Shown piece by piece: positions 1 to 8,275 of a stretch of 64,000 bases of DNA (positions within the stretch are counted from its first letter, which is position 1; each line of letters opens with the position of its first letter). Both the position numbers and the translations under genes were made by a program. The notes beneath the pieces are model-generated. The model worked only from the letters and a program-made list of their open reading frames with translations, did not search any database and was not told where the DNA came from. Source of the stretch: Loktanella sp. (GTDB lineage Bacteria > Pseudomonadota > Alphaproteobacteria > Rhodobacterales > Rhodobacteraceae); the NCBI GenBank assembly GCA_017390475.1, contig JAFPBO010000031.1, positions 124,001 to 188,000 of the forward strand, read 5' to 3'.

Positions 1-2
1 GT

Positions 3-1958
3 CTCATCGAGCTTGATATGCCCGAATGGCTGAAAGCAGCAATCGTTCCTGCTCCCGGGTTGCTTTTTCGAGATGAGGGCGATGATGGTTACCAAACGCA
101 ACTGAGACCGTCCGACAGAGTGACAGCAGGAATCTCATTTTACGAACAGGCTCTCGAGGGGCTGACGCCCGACGACTGGGGAGACGGGCTATATCATTTC
201 GTGAGCGGAACGCCGGACGGCGACAAGGCGTTGGCAAGACATGGCCTTCATGTCGAAGCTGGGCAGATTGTCGAATTTCGGGGTGGTCTGACCCTGCATC
301 ATGACGGCACCACTGTAGGTCAGGCGTCTGGACGCCCGGCTCAGGCGCTGCCGGGGATCCCCTTGATGATTGTCGCAGAACGCTTGGACGGGTCGGAAAC
401 CGTCGAGTTCCCGCTATCGGACAACCGCTGGAATGCGCTCCCCATGACGGAAGGTATCTGGACGCTTTCCTCGGCAGGCACGTCCAAGATCCCGCCGATT
501 GATCTGGTGTTCCGTGAGATAGAACCGCCTGAACCAGTTGCCCTATCCCTTCAGCCAGAAAGCATTGGCCTTTCGGAACTCGCACGAGGGGCGGGCGCGT
601 TGCACATTTCTTCGCCCATCACACTGCATGAGGTCGACATCATTTGCGCGCTCGAGTCCAGTGACGGCCAGTCCAAAGTCGTTTGTGTCCGCGCAACGAC
701 TTCGCCGGCCAAGGTTGCTTTTGATGGACCAGAGTTCTTCGAAATGCGCGCTGCCGCACGCCTCTGGAGTGGTGGCGGCATGCGCGCCAGACTGCGGGTC
801 CGCGCGGCAGGGCTGGACGACCGATCTTGGACTTTGAAAGCCCCAGAACTGGAATGGACATATGAGCGCAGCAGCGGTCAATGGACCGGAATAGGCCAAA
901 CGCCGCTTGGCTCGCTCGAATGTGATCCGGTGACATCCTGCACAACATTCGTGCAGCGGGATCCTACACCAGCGAGGCCGTCACCAGAATACAGGCTGCT
1001 CCGTCCGAATACCCCGAGCGATAGCGCCTTGAGAAATTGCATTCTGGAAGAGCCCACAGCAGACATGTCATTGGCGGAGCTGCCCCGTGCCATCGCGGAT
1101 CCAATCCTCCGGCTTTCCGAGGCTGGTGCTGGTGGCGGCTCTCTGATGAAAGGGTTGGATGCCTATCTCTGCTGGCGACTGGCGACGGCCGAGACTGCGA
1201 TTGGCGAAGCCCTTCGAACAAGCGCGAGCAGACGAGTTGAGGACCGACTGGTTGCCGCTCTATGTGGTAACCATTGGATGAAAACGGAAAAGGCCTGTCG
1301 TGGACTGGGCACGAGCTTCCATCAGCGCCTTGTAGCGGAAGCCGTCAATGAAGGCCTTGCCTGTGACACCACGGCTTTCTCACCGCTGACCGAGGGTGAG
1401 AGACGTGACTTGATCATTCTTTTGGAGGACGGCTTCCGTCGCGCACTGCCTGCGCCGGACTTGATCGTCGTTCCTGACGGCGAGATGTGGCCCGAGTTGG
1501 ACGATGCCGTGCTTGATGCGTGGGAGAAACTGTCAGAGAAATCTGTTTCAGCGGGAGGATCTGAATTGGAATTCGACGCGGGTAACGCCGATGGTCTCTG
1601 GCAGAAGCTTGTGGTGCGTGCCCGCGAAGCAGCACGTCTTCCTGAACTGACTGCGCTCATACTGCCTTCCCTGCGTGCCAACAGCCTTGAAAGGGTGCCG
1701 TACGAGTCCAGCCATCTGGATGACCTTATTGCGGCTTTGGTTTCAAGCCATGCAGACGTTCAGTCTCGCAGCGGGCGCTGGATAACTCCTGCTGATCTGC
1801 GAACTCTGTTGCACCTGTTCCTTGCGCCGGAACGCGTCATGGATGACCCGGAATGGCGAGGCAGACTGCTACGTTTCGGGGCAGACCGTTTCACTGCACG
1901 CGCCGTGCGCTATACAGCCTTGCGCTATCGCGCGACGACAAGTGTTGCCCTTCAATGA
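3..1958 (+). CDS. Large protein of unknown function, 5' partial, paired with SNF2 helicase
   Basis: The reading frame is open from the window edge; the first ATG is at 18, but the codons before it also read as protein, so the gene probably begins upstream. About 650 residues are visible. I recognise no catalytic motif. The N-terminal half looks rich in beta strand, with repeated short Gly/Leu/Val stretches, and the C-terminal half looks helical. The stop overlaps the start of the SNF2-like helicase gene in an ATGA arrangement, so the two are translationally coupled and probably act together. Several anti-phage systems pair a SNF2 helicase with a large lineage-specific partner, and that is the context-based guess; no named system is assigned. 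The function is unknown. Confidence is for the gene, not for any role. Confidence 0.75.
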   Translation, partial: LIELDMPEWLKAAIVPAPGLLFRDEGDDGYQTQLRPSDRVTAGISFYEQALEGLTPDDWGDGLYHFVSGTPDGDKALARHGLHVEAGQIVEFRGGLTLHHDGTTVGQASGRPAQALPGIPLMIVAERLDGSETVEFPLSDNRWNALPMTEGIWTLSSAGTSKIPPIDLVFREIEPPEPVALSLQPESIGLSELARGAGALHISSPITLHEVDIICALESSDGQSKVVCVRATTSPAKVAFDGPEFFEMRAAARLWSGGGMRARLRVRAAGLDDRSWTLKAPELEWTYERSSGQWTGIGQTPLGSLECDPVTSCTTFVQRDPTPARPSPEYRLLRPNTPSDSALRNCILEEPTADMSLAELPRAIADPILRLSEAGAGGGSLMKGLDAYLCWRLATAETAIGEALRTSASRRVEDRLVAALCGNHWMKTEKACRGLGTSFHQRLVAEAVNEGLACDTTAFSPLTEGERRDLIILLEDGFRRALPAPDLIVVPDGEMWPELDDAVLDAWEKLSEKSVSAGGSELEFDAGNADGLWQKLVVRAREAARLPELTALILPSLRANSLERVPYESSHLDDLIAALVSSHADVQSRSGRWITPADLRTLLHLFLAPERVMDDPEWRGRLLRFGADRFTARAVRYTALRYRATTSVALQ

Positions 1959-4741
1959 AACCCCTTCAACTCATCCAATCAGGCTTTCACGCCCTTGAAA
2001 GCCTCGTCGATGCTGAGTCGTGGGAAATGGGCGGCGCACTTGGCGTTGCGGCTGACCCTTACCCACATCAGATCGAGAACCTGCGCCGGATCCTCGCCGA
2101 TACAGAGATCCGCCATCTGCTTGCCGATGAGGTAGGCATGGGAAAGACGGTGCAGACGCTGATGATTCTTAACATCCTGCGGCGGCGCGATCCATCTTTG
2201 CGAGTGGCTATCGTTGCACCGGAACGAATTTGTTACCAGTGGCAGGTTGAACTGTCGGCGCGCGGACACATTGCGGCAAGCATCCTGTCTGACGAAGACG
2301 AACGAGAGGAGTGTCCCGAAGGTGAGGGCCATGTCCATATCATAAAGGCCGACATGATCCGTAGGCAGCCTGCGCGGCCGTCCCCGGAAGATTACGATAT
2401 GCTGATTGTGGACGAAATGCACGCATTGAACTTGGAAGACGCTGCATTCCTTTCCGGCCTTTGTCGCGAACGCCGTGATGCTCCGCGGTTCAGGCATGTC
2501 TTGCTGATTACGGCCACGCCGCGGCTTGGCAACCCTGACTGGGCGCGCGCCGTCATTGGGGCAATTGAACCAGAACGCACAGAAATTGCCAACCTTCTTG
2601 GTCGCGAACCGCTTGACTATCTTGCTGAAGAGGCCGCCGTCGCTCAGGAACTTGTTTCGGACGGAACCCTTTCCGCCGACTCTTTCAGAACGGCTTTCGC
2701 AGCAGATCGCCGGATATTGCGCCAGACACGCAGCCAGTGGCCTGGCATTGCACCAGCACGCAAGGTGCATACGATCCGAACTGCGCCCTCTGACGCCGAG
2801 ATACCAAGAGTCATGCTCCAAAACGCGGCCTGTCGTGACGGAGGCGACGCCCCGCTCGAACAGGCGCCATGGCTGCAGTGCCGCCAGATGTTTCGGTCCG
2901 GGTCGAGCCTTCGCGGCATCCTGCGGCATCGGACCTTCTCAGCTTATTCAGAACTGCGCGATGACGTAGAAACGACGCTTTCCCGCAATCCTGGCAATGC
3001 ATTGTTCGATGACCTCTGCGACATTCTTCTCGACTTCTGGCAAGGCGACCCGAAGCGACGCATCATCATCGTCGCTGGTGACACACCAACCGTGGACATG
3101 TTGGAACGGCGCCTTGCAGAACTTTTTCCGCATCTGGCGAACGACGGTATCGCGACGATGCGAGGTCGGCACAATACAGGCTTGGTGGATGTCGTAGGCG
3201 CGATCGAGAGCCAGGCCACTGTCCTGATTATGGAAGAATTCGTCGAAGCAGGCCTCAACCTGCACAACGTGGCTTCAGACATGGTCTTCTACAACCTGCC
3301 GTGGCAGGCAGTGCGAATTGACCAGCTTATCGGCCGTCTGGACCGCCTACGTTTCGGTGGGCTAAGGGCCTACCTGAAGGATCGGAGCGTTGGCACAATC
3401 GGAATATGGCGTATGGTCGTCGCAGGCTCTGCAGATGAGAGGGTGCTTGAAGCCCTCGATCTGCTCAACGTTTTCGAACATCCTCTGCCGTACCTCGACG
3501 AAGCCTTGTCCAAACGTATCGATCGCATCATCACCGAAGCCGCCGCCGGACGGGCTGGTTTCAAGGCAGCTGCGATCGCATTGAAAGACGAATTGTCTTT
3601 CGGCCTGAGTGGCACTGCTGAGAGCTCTTCTTCCGTCGGGCAAGACAATCAGGGTCAAATCACAGAGATAATCGAGAAGGTTCGTGCCGCAGATAACAGA
3701 GGAAGCATTTGGCTGCGACTTTTACATGGGAGCGGTGGCTTTCACGGGGCATTTCCCAAGGTAAATGACAACGAGCGGGTGGCCTCACTTGCATTGCCGA
3801 AGCTTCTTGAAAATTGCCCCTACGACCTTGGTGCAATGACAACGCATGAGCCCGAGATATTCCGGTGGCGTCGCGATCGGCTCGGGCGACCACCAAAAAA
3901 AGACGTAATCCTGCCATGGGAGCAAGTTGGGAGACGCGTGCGTTTTTTCTCGACCGGCGACGAATTGCATGACGACCTTGTCCGCCAAGCTTACATCAAG
4001 GCAAAGGCACAGCCCCTCTCCCCGGGACCTATCGGAGTTTACCTTTACAATGAAGAAGTGGCATCCGAGTTGACAGGCAAGACGCTTCTTTTCGTCCGGA
4101 CAGCGTCACGGCCATCGATGTTCCTGGACCGGCAACTCAAAGCTAATGCGTCCGATGCTCCGGCCGTCCGGATTGGTCGACTTTCTGACCGTCGCTGGCT
4201 TTCGAACCTATTTCCGGATTCGGTCAAGACGACATGTCTTGTTATATCCGATGATCGCTCTGTCCAAAATGCGCCAGACAAGATCATTCAAGCGTTCCTG
4301 AGCGATGACTGCCGGCAAACAACGAACCAGCAAATTCAGCAAACGATCCGACCGATCCGGGAGGCCCAGAACATTGTAGCAGGCTTGGAGCAAGAAATGA
4401 TCCAAGAGCAACGCGAGCGTCATGCCAGGCAGCGCCAAATGACGTTAAGCGCGTTTCGCGACCGACGGCAAATCCTCACATCCGAGACTGAAACTTACAT
4501 CAGATGGAAGCAGATGAATATCGAACAGCTGCGGTCACGCAACATTCAGGATCGACAACAAATCCAAATGACAGAGGGGCAAATTGCATCTGAAAAACGA
4601 CGGATGGAAACGCGGATCACGGGAATGACAGATAGACTACGCACTCTGGAAGACTTGATTCAACGGCTCCCGGAGTACCAAGCTCTGGAAACACTTACGA
4701 TGCTGGTAAGGGTGCTGCCTTCGGTTCACCTCGATAGTTAA
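1955..4741 (+). CDS. SNF2-family DEAD/DEAH-box helicase with C-terminal coiled coil
   Basis: Superfamily 2 ATPase of about 928 residues. Walker A is DEVGMGKT (Lys about 64), the Walker B box is DEMH (Asp about 153), and motif III is TATPR. A second RecA-like lobe contains a QLIGRLDR-type motif VI near residues 450-460. The last 100 or so residues are highly charged and Gln/Arg-rich, as in a coiled coil. The start is taken at ATG 1955, which overlaps the upstream stop (ATGA); an upstream in-frame ATG at 1853 lies inside the preceding gene and is unlikely. SNF2 proteins translocate on double-stranded DNA and occur in defence systems such as DISARM and Dpd, but the partners diagnostic of those are not visible here. 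The role is inferred to be DNA translocation in an island-borne, possibly defensive, two-gene operon. Confidence 0.85.
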   Translation: MKPLQLIQSGFHALESLVDAESWEMGGALGVAADPYPHQIENLRRILADTEIRHLLADEVGMGKTVQTLMILNILRRRDPSLRVAIVAPERICYQWQVELSARGHIAASILSDEDEREECPEGEGHVHIIKADMIRRQPARPSPEDYDMLIVDEMHALNLEDAAFLSGLCRERRDAPRFRHVLLITATPRLGNPDWARAVIGAIEPERTEIANLLGREPLDYLAEEAAVAQELVSDGTLSADSFRTAFAADRRILRQTRSQWPGIAPARKVHTIRTAPSDAEIPRVMLQNAACRDGGDAPLEQAPWLQCRQMFRSGSSLRGILRHRTFSAYSELRDDVETTLSRNPGNALFDDLCDILLDFWQGDPKRRIIIVAGDTPTVDMLERRLAELFPHLANDGIATMRGRHNTGLVDVVGAIESQATVLIMEEFVEAGLNLHNVASDMVFYNLPWQAVRIDQLIGRLDRLRFGGLRAYLKDRSVGTIGIWRMVVAGSADERVLEALDLLNVFEHPLPYLDEALSKRIDRIITEAAAGRAGFKAAAIALKDELSFGLSGTAESSSSVGQDNQGQITEIIEKVRAADNRGSIWLRLLHGSGGFHGAFPKVNDNERVASLALPKLLENCPYDLGAMTTHEPEIFRWRRDRLGRPPKKDVILPWEQVGRRVRFFSTGDELHDDLVRQAYIKAKAQPLSPGPIGVYLYNEEVASELTGKTLLFVRTASRPSMFLDRQLKANASDAPAVRIGRLSDRRWLSNLFPDSVKTTCLVISDDRSVQNAPDKIIQAFLSDDCRQTTNQQIQQTIRPIREAQNIVAGLEQEMIQEQRERHARQRQMTLSAFRDRRQILTSETETYIRWKQMNIEQLRSRNIQDRQQIQMTEGQIASEKRRMETRITGMTDRLRTLEDLIQRLPEYQALETLTMLVRVLPSVHLDS

Positions 4742-4743
4742 AT

Positions 4744-5036
4744 GGGACTGTTGCACTAACGGCCATCTTGTCGTGAAGTTGTTGATGAAAGAACTTCCAC
4801 ATGCCGAGCAAACAGCCGTTCAAGCACCACCGGTTTCCCGCAGAGATCATCCTGTGTGCGGTTCGGATGTATCTGCGGTATCCACTGTCCTACCAAAATG
4901 TGACGAACTTGATGGCGGCGCGCGGTCTGGTGAGTATACACGGGTCCCCTCGCCAACTTTTTCAGTTCCGAGTGTTGATTTTCACTCATAACAGGAGTCC
5001 TTCTTAGACTCTGGATTATGCAATCAGCACAGTCCC
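4744..5036. mobile_element. Decayed IS6-family insertion sequence
   Basis: The left edge begins GGGACTGTTGCA and the right edge ends with the complement of GGGACTGTGC, forming short imperfect terminal inverted repeats around only 293 bp. Between them lies the N-terminal part of an IS6-type transposase. Full IS6 elements are about 800 bp, so most of the element is deleted. No 8-bp target duplication is visible. The right edge supplies the final codons of the restriction endonuclease gene at 5016. Confidence 0.6.
4801..5007 (+). pseudogene. IS6-family transposase, N-terminal fragment
   Basis: The frame starts with MPSKQPFKHHRFPAEI, followed by a segment including YLRYPLSYQNV, which matches the start of IS6/IS26-type transposases. 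After about 45 residues the similarity stops and the DDE catalytic core is absent. It cannot encode an active transposase. Confidence 0.65.
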
Positions 5037-6344
5037 AGAGGCTCGATATAATGCGTTAAGCCCATCATGGCGAACGCGAAACTGGCTCCGGCGTTTGATC
5101 ACCGGCTTTGCTGTCCCAACACCTTCAATCTTGATGCCTGGATCGTAGTATACGCTTCCCGCTGAAACCGCCGCCAGCAGCAGGAGAACGTCTGTACCCT
5201 CGCAAAGCTGCACCATCGCGCCGTAGCTGTACTCCGGTGGCGGAAACTGCATGAGCGACGGCACATAGACGGCCTTGGCATGCTTGCGGTTCCAGTGGGC
5301 GATAATGCCCTTGAATGCCCATGACGCTGCAATGTTGTCGTCCCGGTCGAGCAGGACAATCCCGCCGTCGAGATCGGTGATCTTGCCAGAGGCCACATCG
5401 AAACCAGCGAGTCTCAGCATGAGACCGGTTTCTAAATGAAAATTCCGGTTGGCAGCATAGATGCCGCCGAAGTTGATGCGGTCAGCCTTGCCCGATTTGT
5501 CCGCATAGCCATAGCGGTGAAGGAATGCGGCAACGCCGTCGTCCCGGTACAACCCGCCGGTCGGTTCCGGTGTCATGAGGGTGACGGGGCTTTTCGCGCG
5601 GTAGCCGGTGAAATCATTCACCCCGTATTGCTTGACCTCCCAGCCCATGAAATCGGGATCAGCATAGCCGTTCGGGGAAATGCCCAGTTCAGCCTCAAGC
5701 GTGTAGCCGCCGCCGTTGCGGGCGCTGTATGGTTCCGGTATCCCTGCCCTGCCCATCTTCTGCGATCCGATCCAGCCTTTGGCGTGGATGCGCCGGAGTG
5801 CGGTCAGCAGCGCCTCTTTCGGATCTGTGCCGCCCTGCCGCAGCTTTTGCAGATCGAGGAAAACGCCGGTCGCATCGAGGCCAGGTGCGGCAGCGTCAAA
5901 GGCGCGGGCAACGGGATCGTCACTGGCAACGACATGGCCAAGCACGCGGCCGTCCGGGCAGATGCCGAAAAACAGCACTCGGCCTTCGTCGCGCGATTTC
6001 ATCAGGGCATTCGGCGCGCGGACTGCCCCGCGCAGAAAGCCGGACATCCGCACTTCGGGATATTTCGGATAAAGTATCAGCTGCGCATCCGGCGCGGGCG
6101 TCACGCCCTCATCATCAAGCCAGAAGAAGCGCACCATGGCCTTGGCCCTGTCGCGCACGCTGCCAGCACGGCTGCTGTCGTCACTCTCGACCTCGCCATG
6201 CGGAATGATGTTCAGCGCGCCGAAGCCGCCGCCCAGATAAACCTGGTTCTTGGAGTTGTCATTCGGGGCGAGCCGCTTGGCATAGAACCGGGCAGCCCCA
6301 TGGGCGGCCATCCGGTCAAGCAGTCGGGTGAGTGGCGTTGTCAA
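5016..6344 (-). CDS. MvaI/BcnI-like type II restriction endonuclease
   Basis: This is the predicted nuclease of the restriction-modification operon. It carries the conserved block of the MvaI/BcnI family, which cuts CCWGG or CCSGG, including GYTLEAELGIS and MGWEVKQYG with the acidic and Lys residues of the nuclease core. The start is uncertain. TTG at 6344, with an AAGG about eight bases upstream, keeps the family-typical TPLTRLLDRM; ATG 6311 or 6407 are alternatives. It overlaps the end of vsr. The last few residues (about GTVLIA) are encoded by the terminal repeat of the adjacent IS6 remnant, so the natural C-terminus has been replaced by an insertion edge; activity may or may not survive. 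Specificity is inferred from family and neighbours, not shown. Confidence 0.85.
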   Translation of the reverse strand: MTTPLTRLLDRMAAHGAARFYAKRLAPNDNSKNQVYLGGGFGALNIIPHGEVESDDSSRAGSVRDRAKAMVRFFWLDDEGVTPAPDAQLILYPKYPEVRMSGFLRGAVRAPNALMKSRDEGRVLFFGICPDGRVLGHVVASDDPVARAFDAAAPGLDATGVFLDLQKLRQGGTDPKEALLTALRRIHAKGWIGSQKMGRAGIPEPYSARNGGGYTLEAELGISPNGYADPDFMGWEVKQYGVNDFTGYRAKSPVTLMTPEPTGGLYRDDGVAAFLHRYGYADKSGKADRINFGGIYAANRNFHLETGLMLRLAGFDVASGKITDLDGGIVLLDRDDNIAASWAFKGIIAHWNRKHAKAVYVPSLMQFPPPEYSYGAMVQLCEGTDVLLLLAAVSAGSVYYDPGIKIEGVGTAKPVIKRRSQFRVRHDGLNALYRASGTVLIA

Positions 6345-6798
6345 TCCATTGGCCTTCAATGCAGAATTCTTCTGCACCAGAGGACAGCCAGCAGGCCAGC
6401 GAGTCAATGACCTGACCGGACGGCAGACGCCCCCTGCCCTTCAGCGCGCATTCCCAGACCGTGCCACAGCGCCAGCCAGCCGCTCTGGCCGCTGCCCATG
6501 TGGCGGCATCCCGTTCCTGGTTGCGTCCGATCTTGGTCTGCCAGAATTCTTCGCGGCTTTTGGGCCAGTGAAACATCGGGCAGTCATGACCGTGCCAGAA
6601 GCAACCGTGCACCCAGATCAGCGCTTGATATCTCGGGAAGATCAGATCGGGTCTGCCGGGAAGATCCCGGCCGTGAAGCCGGAACCGGAAGCCACGCGCA
6701 TGCAGACCCTTGCGGATGATCAGCTCAGGCTTCGTGTCCCGCCCCCGGATTGCGGCCATGTTGCGGCTCCGGGTGGCTGGGTCATGGACATCAGCCAA
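6316..6798 (-). CDS. vsr: Very short patch repair endonuclease
   Basis: A 160-residue Vsr protein, which nicks 5' of T in T:G mismatches arising from deamination of 5-methylcytosine at methylase target sites. Family motifs are the start DPATRSRNMAAIRGRDTKPE, the GFRFRLHGRDLPGRPDLIF block with the catalytic Asp, and the zinc-binding HGCFWHGHDC segment. It overlaps the end of the methylase gene by eight bases and precedes the restriction endonuclease on the same strand. This is the usual arrangement of a C5-methylase R-M operon and supports methylation of an internal cytosine. Confidence 0.95.
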   Translation of the reverse strand: MADVHDPATRSRNMAAIRGRDTKPELIIRKGLHARGFRFRLHGRDLPGRPDLIFPRYQALIWVHGCFWHGHDCPMFHWPKSREEFWQTKIGRNQERDAATWAAARAAGWRCGTVWECALKGRGRLPSGQVIDSLACWLSSGAEEFCIEGQWIDNATHPTA

Positions 6799-8011
6799 CT
6801 TTGCGCAGGCCCGGCCCTTCTGTCAGCGCCAGAATATGCGGTCGCATCAGGCGGGCCACCTCGGCAAAGACCGGCACCGCCACCGAGTTGCCGAACTGCT
6901 TGTAGGCCTGTGTGTCAGAGACCGGGATACGGAAGCTGTCATTATAGCCCATGAGGCGCGCGCATTCGCGCGGAGTCAGGCGACGCGGATTGTTGCCCGG
7001 CCCCCTGCTGACAAGGATCTCGGATCCGTCTTTGTAGTATCGCGCTGACAGCGTCCGCGAGATACTGTCGCGGTCCACCAATCCAAAGCCAAAGCCGTTG
7101 CCCGCCGCTTTGTGCTTTGCCGCGTATCCCTGCAGATACTGCCAGAGCTTATCGCTGAGCGTGTACTTGTCGCTGACCCGCGCATCGCGGCCGACGGTGA
7201 AATGACTTTCCGGCGCTTCCGTCCCGTCTTCAGGGTGCAGCACATCGCGCATGCCGCGCCCTGCCCTGCCCGGCAGCACCAGATCGTCATAGGAGAACCC
7301 GGTGCTCTCACGAAAGCCGACCATCACGATCCGCTCACGGTGCTGCGGCACGAAATTGGCCGCATCAATGATCCGGGTGTGCAGTGTGTAGCCCAGCTCT
7401 TCGGTCAGCTTGCGCCGGATCACATCGAACGTGCGGCCCTTGTCATGGCTTTTGAGGTTCTTGACGTTCTCCAGCAGGAACGCCGCTGGGCGGTGGTGCA
7501 TCAGGATGCGCAGCACGTCGAAGAACAGCGTGCCTTGGGTTTCATCCTGAAAGCCGTGCAGCCGCCCCAGAGCGTTCTTCTTGGAAACGCCTGCAATGGA
7601 AAACGGCTGACACGGGAAGCCCGCGACCAGAACGTCATGCTCCGGTATGTAGGTGGCATCAACTTCGCGGATATCGCCCGCGATAGGTCGGTTGTCTGGG
7701 AAGTTGGCGTGATATGTCTTCTGGGCAAACGTGTCCCATTCTGAGGTGAACACGCAGCGCCCACCCGCGCTGGCCATCGCCTTGCGCAACCCGCCGATTC
7801 CGGCGAAGAGGTCGATGAAGGTGAATGCCCCTTCAGACTGCGCGGCCTTGTGCGTGTCGATCTGCATCCGCAGCAGGTTGATGACCCCGTCCCGCGGCAC
7901 TTCTTCGCCGCGCTTCCAGCGGTAAACGTGCCCTTCGGAGTAGCCCAGCACCTTTGCGGCCTCTGGCACAGACCAGCCTGTCTGCTGAATCAGCATCTCA
8001 AATTCGGTCAT
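6791..8011 (-). CDS. DNA (cytosine-5-)-methyltransferase with N-terminal HTH
   Basis: A 406-residue C5-cytosine methylase. Motif I is DLFAGIGGLR, the catalytic motif IV is GFPCQPFS, motif VI is ENVKNL, motif VIII is QHRERIVMVG, and motif X has QFGNSV. Residues 1-55 form an added helix-turn-helix (WSVPEAAKVLGYSEGHVYRW). In several type II systems such an extension lets the methylase repress its own operon. An 18-bp inverted repeat lies just upstream of the start and is a plausible operator. With Vsr and the MvaI/BcnI-like nuclease following, the target is probably CCWGG or CCSGG. Confidence 0.95.
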   Translation of the reverse strand: MTEFEMLIQQTGWSVPEAAKVLGYSEGHVYRWKRGEEVPRDGVINLLRMQIDTHKAAQSEGAFTFIDLFAGIGGLRKAMASAGGRCVFTSEWDTFAQKTYHANFPDNRPIAGDIREVDATYIPEHDVLVAGFPCQPFSIAGVSKKNALGRLHGFQDETQGTLFFDVLRILMHHRPAAFLLENVKNLKSHDKGRTFDVIRRKLTEELGYTLHTRIIDAANFVPQHRERIVMVGFRESTGFSYDDLVLPGRAGRGMRDVLHPEDGTEAPESHFTVGRDARVSDKYTLSDKLWQYLQGYAAKHKAAGNGFGFGLVDRDSISRTLSARYYKDGSEILVSRGPGNNPRRLTPRECARLMGYNDSFRIPVSDTQAYKQFGNSVAVPVFAEVARLMRPHILALTEGPGLRKVG

Positions 8012-8028
8012 CCTGCCCGCGCTCCTCG

Positions 8029-8046
8029 TTCCCAGTTATCTGGGAA
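8029..8046. promoter_or_regulatory. Putative operator upstream of the methylase gene
   Basis: Inverted repeat TTCCCAG-TTAT-CTGGGAA, with seven-base arms and a four-base spacer, located 18 bp upstream of the methylase start. Position and symmetry fit a dimeric HTH repressor such as the methylase's own N-terminal domain. Binding is inferred. Confidence 0.45.
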
Positions 8047-8275
8047 TATTTCTGACATCCTGCATTTAAAATTCCCTTAATGCAAGAACATTATGAAAAC
8101 AAAATGAAAAATATCTGGCAAGGATTGCTCTCCGGAAGCACTGCCACAACGACACAATCGACTGATGCTAATCCGAAAAATTGCCGTGATCATGACCCCC
8201 AGCTAGGACTATTGATCCACTACGAGGCTCAGCCCGGCTGCTTCTGCACGTACCACATGGATGCTGACGCCCACA

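Noticed and set aside
5436-6954. Several plus-strand frames opposite the restriction-modification operon
   Set aside because: They are antisense to the nuclease and vsr genes, which carry clear catalytic motifs.
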